Positions 4,940-10,751 of a stretch of 13,026 nucleotides of DNA are shown piece by piece (positions within the stretch are counted from its first letter, which is position 1; every line of letters begins with the position of its first letter). This stretch comes from Actinomycetota bacterium. GTDB lineage: Bacteria > Actinomycetota > Nitriliruptoria > Euzebyales > Egibacteraceae. The stretch is taken from assembly GCA_019347785.1 (NCBI GenBank), contig JAHWKQ010000037.1:1-13026 (forward strand). The letters are read 5' to 3'. The notes under the pieces are model-generated. The model ran no database searches. It was not told the origin of the DNA and saw only the letters and a program-made list of their open reading frames with translations. Made by a program: the position numbers and the translations under genes.

Positions 4940-6679
4940 TCGGCTGTGGGGAGGGTCGCCGTGGGGAGGGTCGCCCAGCGCCAGGCCGACGAAGGCGTCC
5001 AGGCGCGAGCGCAGCCGGCGGTCGGCGCGCCGCCGGGAGGCGGCGAGATCGTCGTCGACCGGCTCGATCGCCTCGGCGTAGAGCTTGAGCAGCGGCTCCG
5101 TGCCGCTGGGGCGCACCAGCAGGCGGGTCCGGTCGTCCAGCACGAGGCCGACCAGCGGGGTCGCCGGAGTGTCCAGCGGCTCTCTTCGCCCGTCGGCGCC
5201 GACCACGACCCCGGCCTCGTGGTCGGCGAACCGCACGACGCCGACGCCGTCGACGTGGTCGGGCGGCTGTTCCCGCAGCCGGCGCAGCGCCGCCCGGGCC
5301 GGGTCGTCGCCCCCCTCCAGGCGCAGGGCCCGCCCGGCGGTGGCGTGGACGCCGTGGCGGCGGGCCAGGTCGTCCAGCGCGTCGACGACGGTGCGCCCCT
5401 CGGCGCGCAGGTGCGCGGCGAGGTCGGCGGCCACCAGGGCGGCGCTGATGCCGTCCTTGTCGCGCACCGCCGTGCCGACCATGATCCCCAGCGCCTCCTC
5501 GTAGGCGCAGACCAGGCGACGGCCGTCGGCCTCGGCGTCGGCGGCGACCCGCGCCAGCCACTTGAAGCCCGTGAGGGTCTCGGCGTAGCGGGCCCGGTGG
5601 GCGGCGGCGATCCGCCGCAGCAGGCGGGAGGACACGACGGTCGTGGCCACGACGCATCCCGGGCCCCCGCCGCAGGAGGCCAGCAGGTGGTCGGCCAGCA
5701 GGCAACCGGCCTCGTCCCCCGACAGCGCATGCCACGGGGGGCCGTCGGCCGAAGACGAGCCGGCCGGCACCGCCAGCGCGATGCGGTCGCCGTCCGGGTC
5801 GTTTGCCACCAGCAGGTCCGCCCGGCGCTCGGTGGCCAGCTCCACGGCCAGGTCCAGCGCGCCGGGCTCCTGGGGGTTGGGGAACCCCACGGTCGGAAAG
5901 TCCGGGTCCGGCTCGGCCTGGCGGGCGACCGTGTGCACGCCCGTGAATCCAGCCCGGCGCAGCAGCTCGGTCAGCAGCCCGCCGGCAACCCCGTGCAGCG
6001 GGGTGTAGACCAGCCCCAGCCGCCGCTCGTCCGGGTGCCGCTGGTGGTCCAGGGCCGCCCGCAGATACGCCTCGCGCACCTCGTCACCCGGCTGTCGCGC
6101 GACGCTCGGGTCGCCCAGCGCCACCCGGGACAGCGGCCCGACGGCGTCGACGGCCGCAGCGATCTCGTCGTCCAGCGGCGGTGCGATCTGCGCGCCGTCG
6201 GACCAGTAGACCTTGTAGCCGTTGTCGCCGGGCGGGTTGTGGCTGGCGGTGATCTGCACGCCCGCGACGGCGCCCAGGTGGCGGACCGCGAAGGCGACCA
6301 GCGGGGTGGGCACGGGCCGGCCGAAGCGGTGGACCTCGAAGCCGGCGCCGATCAGCACGGCGGTCGCCTCGTCCACGAACGCCGCCGAGCCGTGCCGGGC
6401 GTCGCCGCCCACGACGACGCGGCCGCCGGCGGCGACCTCGACCCCAAGCCGGGCCGCCAGGCCCGCGGTGACGCGGCGCACGACGGCCCGGTTCATGCGG
6501 TTGGGGCCCGCGCCCAGGGGACCGCGGATGCCGGCGGTGCCGAACCGCAGCCGCGTGCCGAAGCGGTCGGCCAGGCCCTGGGCGTCGCCGCCGTCGAGCA
6601 GCGTCCGCAGCTCCGCCCGCGTCTCCGGGTCGGGGTCCTCGGCGAGCCAGCGCTCCGCGTCGGCTCGCACGTCGCCCAC
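4934..6679 (-). CDS. Phosphoglucomutase/phosphomannomutase (alpha-D-phosphohexomutase family)
   Basis: 581 residues, the usual length for the bacterial PGM/PMM type. It interconverts hexose 1- and 6-phosphates through a phosphoserine. All four family sites are present: TASHNPPGDNG with the phospho-acceptor Ser146, the metal loop DPDGDR at 294-299, the sugar-recognition loop EEALG at 394-398, and the phosphate loop RPSGTEP at 523-529. FGTAGIRGPLG at 46-56 is the conserved N-terminal motif. The chosen GTG start is 14 bases past the transporter stop; there is no clear Shine-Dalgarno, and a GTG three codons later is possible. An upstream extension would overlap the transporter out of frame and was rejected. 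The C-terminus carries a duplicated GDPPH. Glucose versus mannose preference cannot be read by eye. Likely cotranscribed with the transporter. Confidence 0.9.
   Translation of the reverse strand: MGDVRADAERWLAEDPDPETRAELRTLLDGGDAQGLADRFGTRLRFGTAGIRGPLGAGPNRMNRAVVRRVTAGLAARLGVEVAAGGRVVVGGDARHGSAAFVDEATAVLIGAGFEVHRFGRPVPTPLVAFAVRHLGAVAGVQITASHNPPGDNGYKVYWSDGAQIAPPLDDEIAAAVDAVGPLSRVALGDPSVARQPGDEVREAYLRAALDHQRHPDERRLGLVYTPLHGVAGGLLTELLRRAGFTGVHTVARQAEPDPDFPTVGFPNPQEPGALDLAVELATERRADLLVANDPDGDRIALAVPAGSSSADGPPWHALSGDEAGCLLADHLLASCGGGPGCVVATTVVSSRLLRRIAAAHRARYAETLTGFKWLARVAADAEADGRRLVCAYEEALGIMVGTAVRDKDGISAALVAADLAAHLRAEGRTVVDALDDLARRHGVHATAGRALRLEGGDDPARAALRRLREQPPDHVDGVGVVRFADHEAGVVVGADGRREPLDTPATPLVGLVLDDRTRLLVRPSGTEPLLKLYAEAIEPVDDDLAASRRRADRRLRSRLDAFVGLALGDPPHGDPPHSRG
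4946..4975. repeat. Perfect 15-base tandem duplication at the 3' end of the mutase gene
   Basis: GTGGGGAGGGTCGCC occurs twice head to tail (4946-4960, 4961-4975). Being a multiple of three, it keeps the frame and encodes GDPPH twice near the C-terminus of the mutase, just before the stop. It begins seven bases after palindrome copy 2. Confidence 0.9.
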
Positions 6680-6693
6680 GGCGACGGGACCGC

Positions 6694-8286
6694 CTAGGAC
6701 AGCTCGACGCCCAGGACGGTGAAGCCCAGCGCGTACATGCACAGGGTCACCAGCACGATGCCGATGAGGTTGAGCCAGATCCCCGCCCGGACCATCTGCG
6801 GGATCGTGATGTGGCCCGCCCCGAACACCAGCGCGTTCGGCGGCGTGGCCACCGGCAGCATGAAGGCGCACGTCGCGGCCAGCGCGGCCGGGACGACGAG
6901 GGCCACGGGGCCGTAGCCGAGGCCGCCGGCGACGCCGGCCATGATCGGCACGACCGCCGCCGTGGTGGCCGTGTTGCTCGTGAACTCGGTGAGGAAGATG
7001 ACGATGGCCACGACCAGCGCGATGAGCAGCAGGGTGGGAAGGGCCCCCAGGGCGCCGACCTGCTCACCGATGTAGACGTCCACGCCCGTCTCGGTCACGG
7101 CCGCCGCCAGGCTCAACCCGCCGCCGAACAGCAGCAGCACCCCCCAGGGCAGCTGGACCGCCGTCCTCCAGTCGAGCGCGAACGCACCGTGGCGGCGGTC
7201 GACGGGGATCGCGAACAAGGCGAGGGCCGCGGCGATCGCGATGCTCGAGTCATCCAGGAAGCGGATGCTCGGCCAGAACGACGCGATGAGCGAGGACCCC
7301 GCGATGAGCGAGCGGAAGATCCACAGCACCGCGGTCATCGCGAACACGACGCCCACGATCTTCTCACCCCGGCTCATCGGCCCGATCTCGTCGAGCTCCC
7401 CCTGGATCATCTCCCGGCCGCCGGGGACCTCGTCGATGTCCGGCGGGTACAGGAAACGGGTCAGCATCACCCACCCGATCACCAGGAACACGGCGGCCAG
7501 CGGCAGGCCGAACAGCATCCACTGGCCGAAGCCGATGCTCACCCCGGCCTCCTGCTGCAGGAACGCCACCACGAAGGTGTTCGGCGGGGTGCCGATGATC
7601 GTCGCCAGCGAGCCGATGCTGGCGGAATAGGCGATCGCGAGCATGAGGCACGTCGCGAACCTCGTCGCCCCGCGGCCGGTGAGGTCGCCCCCGGAGCCTT
7701 CCCCGCCCTCCAGCCGGTCGAAGACGAGCTGGAGCACCGACACGCCGATCGGCAGCATCATCACGGTGGTCGCGGTGTTGCTCACCCACATGCTGAGGAA
7801 CGCGGTCGCCAGCATGAAGCCGCCGACGATCCGCACCGGGGACGTGCCGACCGTCCGCACGGTCACCAGCGCGATACGCCGGTGCAGGCCCCAGCGCTGC
7901 ATCGCCAGCGCGATCATGAAGCCGCCCATGAACAGAAAAATCAGCTCGTTGGCGTAGGGCGCCGTGGCTTCCTCGATGCCGAGCACGCCGGTCAGCGGGA
8001 ACAGCACGATGGGCAGCAGTGCGGTCGCGGCGATGGGCAGCGCCTCGGTCACCCACCAGGTGGCCATGATCACGGCGACGGCCACGGTCGCCCGGCCGCT
8101 GCTGCCGAGACCCCCCGCGCCGCTGGGGATCGCCAGGTAGGCCAGCAGGCCCAGTGCCGGTCCGAGGAAGCGCCCGATCCTGGCCCGCTGTGAGACGCGC
8201 GGGGGCTCGGTGCGATCGCCCATCTGCGGGACGTCGACGAGATCCTCGTCGCGAACCCGCTCCCCGTCGCTCTCCCGCTGTGCCAT
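6694..8286 (-). CDS. DASS-family (SLC13-like) sodium:dicarboxylate/anion symporter
   Basis: 530 residues, with the ATG chosen because GGTGGAGG ends four bases upstream. The N-terminal 35 residues are hydrophilic and highly charged; the rest is a multi-pass inner-membrane protein of roughly a dozen hydrophobic segments. The two inverted structural repeats each show the family signature Ser-Asn-Thr: SNTATT at 169-174 and SNTATT at 437-442. Each is followed by a TPPN loop (233-236 and 481-484) that helps bind sodium and substrate. ATPPNALVFGAG near the C-terminus is typical of the family. It should import di- or tricarboxylates with sodium, but sulfate or other anions are possible and cannot be told apart here. 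The mutase gene starts 14 bases after its stop. Confidence 0.9.
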   Translation of the reverse strand: MAQRESDGERVRDEDLVDVPQMGDRTEPPRVSQRARIGRFLGPALGLLAYLAIPSGAGGLGSSGRATVAVAVIMATWWVTEALPIAATALLPIVLFPLTGVLGIEEATAPYANELIFLFMGGFMIALAMQRWGLHRRIALVTVRTVGTSPVRIVGGFMLATAFLSMWVSNTATTVMMLPIGVSVLQLVFDRLEGGEGSGGDLTGRGATRFATCLMLAIAYSASIGSLATIIGTPPNTFVVAFLQQEAGVSIGFGQWMLFGLPLAAVFLVIGWVMLTRFLYPPDIDEVPGGREMIQGELDEIGPMSRGEKIVGVVFAMTAVLWIFRSLIAGSSLIASFWPSIRFLDDSSIAIAAALALFAIPVDRRHGAFALDWRTAVQLPWGVLLLFGGGLSLAAAVTETGVDVYIGEQVGALGALPTLLLIALVVAIVIFLTEFTSNTATTAAVVPIMAGVAGGLGYGPVALVVPAALAATCAFMLPVATPPNALVFGAGHITIPQMVRAGIWLNLIGIVLVTLCMYALGFTVLGVELS

Positions 8287-8395
8287 CACGCCTCCACCCG
8301 TCGACCGATCAGGACAACAATGGCACACGGGCCCGCCTCTACGAAGGACTTCCCGAAGGTGATTCGCGCGTCGGTCGTGCGGGCACACGCCCGTC
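8287..8395. promoter_or_regulatory. Divergent intergenic region, transporter versus HAD operon
   Basis: This 109-base gap must contain the starts of two divergent transcripts. No convincing -10/-35 pair was found by eye for either. A small stem, CGGGC/GCCCG with an ACAC loop, sits at 8380-8393 just before the ATG of the HAD gene, where a Shine-Dalgarno would be expected and none is seen. Confidence 0.4.
8291..8298 (-). promoter_or_regulatory. Shine-Dalgarno site for the DASS transporter
   Basis: Minus strand GGTGGAGG ends four bases before the ATG at 8286 and decides the start over in-frame sequence running up to 8442, which lies over the divergent gene. Confidence 0.75.
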
Positions 8396-9034
8396 ATGGC
8401 CTCGCACACCCAACTCGCGGTCCTGCTCGATCTGGACGGCACACTCGTCGACTCCTCCTATCTGCACGTGCTGGCCTGGGACGCGGCGTTCGCCGCCGCC
8501 GGCTACGAGGTCGCGCACTGGCGCATCCACGGCTCGCTGGGCATGGGCGGCGACCGCCTCGTCCCCCGCCTGCTGGGCCGCCACGTGCCCGAGGCCGGGG
8601 ACATCTCCGATGACCACACGCGCCGTTTCCTCGACGCCGCCGACCGCCTGCGCGCCACCGACGGCGCCCTCGCGCTGATCGACGACCTGGAGCGTCGGGG
8701 CGTGCCGTTCGCCCTGGCGACGTCGGCGACGGGAGCGGAGGGCGAGGCGCTGCTGGCGGCCCTGGGCCGCGACGACCTGCCCGCGGCGGGCGCGGACAGC
8801 GTGGGCGCCCCCAAGCCGGCCCCCGACGTCCTGCTCGCGGCGTGCGAGCAGCTCGACATCCCCTCCGAGCGGGCGGTGCTGATCGGAGACAGCCCCTGGG
8901 ACGCCGACGCCGCGGCCCGGGTGGGGGCGGGCATGGTCGGGGTCCGCTGCGGCGGCTTCGGCGACGACCGCCTGCGCGGCTTCGGCGCCAGCGACATCGT
9001 CGACGCGCCCCGCGACCTCATCGGCCGGCTGTAG
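8396..9034 (+). CDS. HAD-superfamily phosphatase (subfamily IA)
   Basis: 212 residues, full length for subfamily IA. Motif I is LLDLDGTLVDS, with nucleophile Asp12 and acid/base Asp14. Motif II is ATSAT with Ser110. Motif III is Lys140 in APKPAPDVLL. Motif IV is IGDSPWDADAA with Asp165 and Asp169. The helical cap between residues 18 and 90 is the phosphoglycolate phosphatase / beta-phosphoglucomutase type. It should hydrolyse, or possibly transfer, a small-molecule phosphate. The substrate is not evident. The pdxH gene follows after only eight bases, so a pyridoxal-phosphate phosphatase role is conceivable but unproven. No Shine-Dalgarno is seen before ATG 8396; the start is set by the motif I distance. 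Confidence 0.9.
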   Translation: MASHTQLAVLLDLDGTLVDSSYLHVLAWDAAFAAAGYEVAHWRIHGSLGMGGDRLVPRLLGRHVPEAGDISDDHTRRFLDAADRLRATDGALALIDDLERRGVPFALATSATGAEGEALLAALGRDDLPAAGADSVGAPKPAPDVLLAACEQLDIPSERAVLIGDSPWDADAAARVGAGMVGVRCGGFGDDRLRGFGASDIVDAPRDLIGRL

Positions 9035-9042
9035 CGCCGGTC

Positions 9043-9651
9043 GTGGCCGCCGAGCTGCGCAGGACCGACCTGGACCCCGATCCCGTCGAGCAGTTCCGCC
9101 GCTGGTACGCCGACGCGACGCGGGCCGGCCTGACCGAGCCGGACGCCATGACGCTGGCGACGGTGGCACCCGACGGGTCCCCGTCGGCGCGCACCGTGCT
9201 GCTCAAGGGCGTCGGCCCCCGTGGCTTCGCCTTCTACACCCACCACGCCAGCCGCAAGGGGCGGGAGCTGGCCGCCGACCCGCGCGCGGCGCTCGTGTTC
9301 CTCTGGGACGCGCCGCGGCGGCAGGTGTGCGTCCGGGGCCGGGTGTCACGCCTGCCCGAGGACGAGTCCGACGGCTACTTCGCCTCGCGTCCGCGCGGAA
9401 GCCAGCTGGGGGCGTGGGCCTCCCGTCAGAGCGAGGTTCTCCCGGGCCGCGGCGAGCTGGAGGAGCGGCTGCGCGAGGCGCGCGAGCGGTTCGCGGGCGG
9501 GCCGGTGCCGCGCCCGCCGTTCTGGGGCGGCTACGCGGTCGTCCCGGCGGAGGTCGAGTTCTGGCAGGGGCGGGCGAACCGGCTACACGACCGTTTCCGC
9601 TACCGTCGCGGCGGCGCAGGCGACTGGGTCGTGGAGCGCCTCTTCCCGTAA
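9043..9651 (+). CDS. pdxH: Pyridoxamine/pyridoxine 5'-phosphate oxidase
   Basis: 202 residues from a GTG start eight bases after the HAD gene stop. The enzyme uses FMN and oxygen to oxidise pyridoxine- or pyridoxamine-phosphate to pyridoxal 5'-phosphate, the last step of B6 salvage. FMN-contacting stretches are RTVLLKG (50-56) and FYTHHASRKGREL (64-76). The middle motif SRPRGSQLGAWASRQS (115-130) and PPFWGGY (158-164) follow. The C-terminal signature EFWQGRANRLHDRFRYRR (172-189) contains the substrate-binding Arg and His. The length is close to other actinobacterial forms. There is no clear Shine-Dalgarno, consistent with coupling to the gene before. It lies in the plus-strand set HAD, pdxH, DUF6457, fdhD; B6 and molybdenum cofactor functions are not obviously linked. 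Identification is firm. Confidence 0.95.
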   Translation: MAAELRRTDLDPDPVEQFRRWYADATRAGLTEPDAMTLATVAPDGSPSARTVLLKGVGPRGFAFYTHHASRKGRELAADPRAALVFLWDAPRRQVCVRGRVSRLPEDESDGYFASRPRGSQLGAWASRQSEVLPGRGELEERLREARERFAGGPVPRPPFWGGYAVVPAEVEFWQGRANRLHDRFRYRRGGAGDWVVERLFP

Positions 9652-9657
9652 CCACGG

Positions 9658-9663
9658 TAGGGT
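9658..9663 (+). promoter_or_regulatory. Possible -10 element for a leaderless DUF6457-fdhD transcript
   Basis: TAGGGT ends six bases before the A of ATG 9670, the spacing that would place transcription start at the start codon itself. No good -35 hexamer is seen, and the same bases could act as a weak AGGG ribosome site. Confidence 0.3.
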
Positions 9664-9669
9664 CGGGCC

Positions 9670-9927
9670 ATGACGGAGACGACGGGCTTCTTCGCCGCGC
9701 TGGCGGAGCGGGGCGGGACGCCGCCGCTGGATGCCGAGGAGGCCGACGCCCTGCTGCGGCTGGCCCGCGTGGTCGCGCACCGCTTCGAGCGCCGGTACGC
9801 CCCTCTGGCCTGCTACGTGGCCGGTCGGGCGCTGGCGTCGGCGGACGCGTCGCAGCGGACGGCCCGCATCCGGGCCCTGACCGATACCGTCGGACAGATG
9901 GAGCGCGACGGGCCGGGTGCGCGGTGA
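9670..9927 (+). CDS. DUF6457-like small protein of the molybdenum cofactor neighbourhood
   Basis: 85 residues, predicted soluble and mostly helical. The core LLRLARVVAHRFERRYAPLACYVAGRAL (28-55) resembles the DUF6457 pattern Leu-Ala-Arg-x-Val-Ala-His...Glu-Arg...Ala-Pro-Leu-x-x-Tyr/Phe-x-x-Gly found in small actinobacterial proteins next to fdhD or mobA, or fused to MobA. It begins 18 bases after pdxH, and its TGA overlaps the GTG start of fdhD (GTGA), so the two are translationally coupled. A role in making or inserting the molybdenum cofactor is suggested by this context only; no catalytic residues are recognisable. The ATG is the only plausible start. The family call is from memory of the pattern and should be checked. 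Confidence 0.72.
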   Translation: MTETTGFFAALAERGGTPPLDAEEADALLRLARVVAHRFERRYAPLACYVAGRALASADASQRTARIRALTDTVGQMERDGPGAR

Positions 9928-10751
9928 GCGGTCGGGTGGTCGCCTCGCGCCCGGTGGTGACCGTCGACGCCGACCGTCGACGCGAGCGCGTCGACGCGCT
10001 GGCCGTCGAGGAGCCGATGGAGATCCGCGTGGACGGCGAGGCCGTCTCGGTCACGATGCGCACGCCCGGTGACGACTTCGAGCTCGCCGTGGGCTTCTGC
10101 CTGACCGAGGGCATCCTCGAGGCGCCCGGCGAGGTGGCGACGGTCCGCTACTGCGCCGGCGCGTCGCCGGAGCCCGCCGAGGCGAACACGTACAACGTCG
10201 TCGACGTCGGTCGCCGCTCCCCTGCCCCGGTCGCGGCCTCGCTGCGCCGCAACGTCTACACCGCCTCGTCCTGCGGGCTGTGCGGCACGGCCAGCATCGA
10301 CGCGGTCCGCAAGCGCGTGCCGGACGTCGCCGCCGACCCCCTGCGGATGCCGGTGGGCGTGGTGCGCTCCCTGCCCGGCCACATCCGCTCGGCGCAGCGC
10401 GTGTTCGACCGCACCGGCGGCCTGCACGCCGCTGCGCTGTTCGACGCCGGCGGCGGGCTGCGCTGCCTGCGCGAGGACGTCGGCAGGCACAACGCCGTCG
10501 ACAAGGTCGTCGGCTGGGCGGCCCTGCAGGGGCTGCTGCCGCTGGGCGGCCACGCGCTGATGGTGTCGGGGCGGGTCGCCTTCGAGATCGTGCAGAAGGC
10601 GCTGGCCGCCCATGTGCCGATGGTGGCCGCCGTGTCCGCCCCCTCGAGCCTGGCCGTGGCCCTGGCCGAGTCGTCCGGCATGACCCTGGTGGGGTTCCTG
10701 CGGGGCGAGCGGATGAACGTCTACACGCGCGCCGACCGCGTCCCGGCCTGA
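9924..10751 (+). CDS. fdhD: FdhD, sulfurtransferase for formate dehydrogenase molybdenum cofactor
   Basis: 275 residues from a GTG overlapping the DUF6457 stop. FdhD takes sulfur from a cysteine desulfurase and passes it to the molybdenum (bis-MGD) cofactor, which is needed for active formate dehydrogenase. Seen: EEPMEIRVDGEAV (29-41), the conserved start of the fold; PGDDFELAVGFCLTEGI (48-64); the mobile loop Cys117-Gly-Leu-Cys120 in SSCGLCG, whose cysteines carry the sulfur; CLREDVGRHNAVDKV (181-195), which binds the cofactor; and VSGRVAFEIVQKA (214-226) and SAPSSLA (238-244). Length is normal. No formate dehydrogenase gene is in the window, so its partner must lie elsewhere. The 3' end overlaps the converging EAL gene by 31 bases. 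Confidence 0.95.
   Translation: MSGRVVASRPVVTVDADRRRERVDALAVEEPMEIRVDGEAVSVTMRTPGDDFELAVGFCLTEGILEAPGEVATVRYCAGASPEPAEANTYNVVDVGRRSPAPVAASLRRNVYTASSCGLCGTASIDAVRKRVPDVAADPLRMPVGVVRSLPGHIRSAQRVFDRTGGLHAAALFDAGGGLRCLREDVGRHNAVDKVVGWAALQGLLPLGGHALMVSGRVAFEIVQKALAAHVPMVAAVSAPSSLAVALAESSGMTLVGFLRGERMNVYTRADRVPA

Noticed and set aside
4946..6697. 583-residue plus-strand open frame opposite the mutase gene
   Set aside because: It lies entirely antisense to a mutase with all family motifs; its Gly/Gln/Arg-rich translation resembles no protein.
6680..6871. Upstream extension of the mutase frame into the transporter gene
   Set aside because: The extra 64 residues are His/Gly/Arg-rich and come from out-of-frame transporter sequence; mutase similarity starts after GTG 6679.
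6811..8193. 460-residue plus-strand open frame opposite the transporter
   Set aside because: Antisense to a clear DASS transporter; the translation is His/Arg/Gln/Glu-rich noise.
8287..8442. Start of the transporter at 8442
   Set aside because: It would overlap the divergent HAD gene and ignore the good Shine-Dalgarno before ATG 8286.
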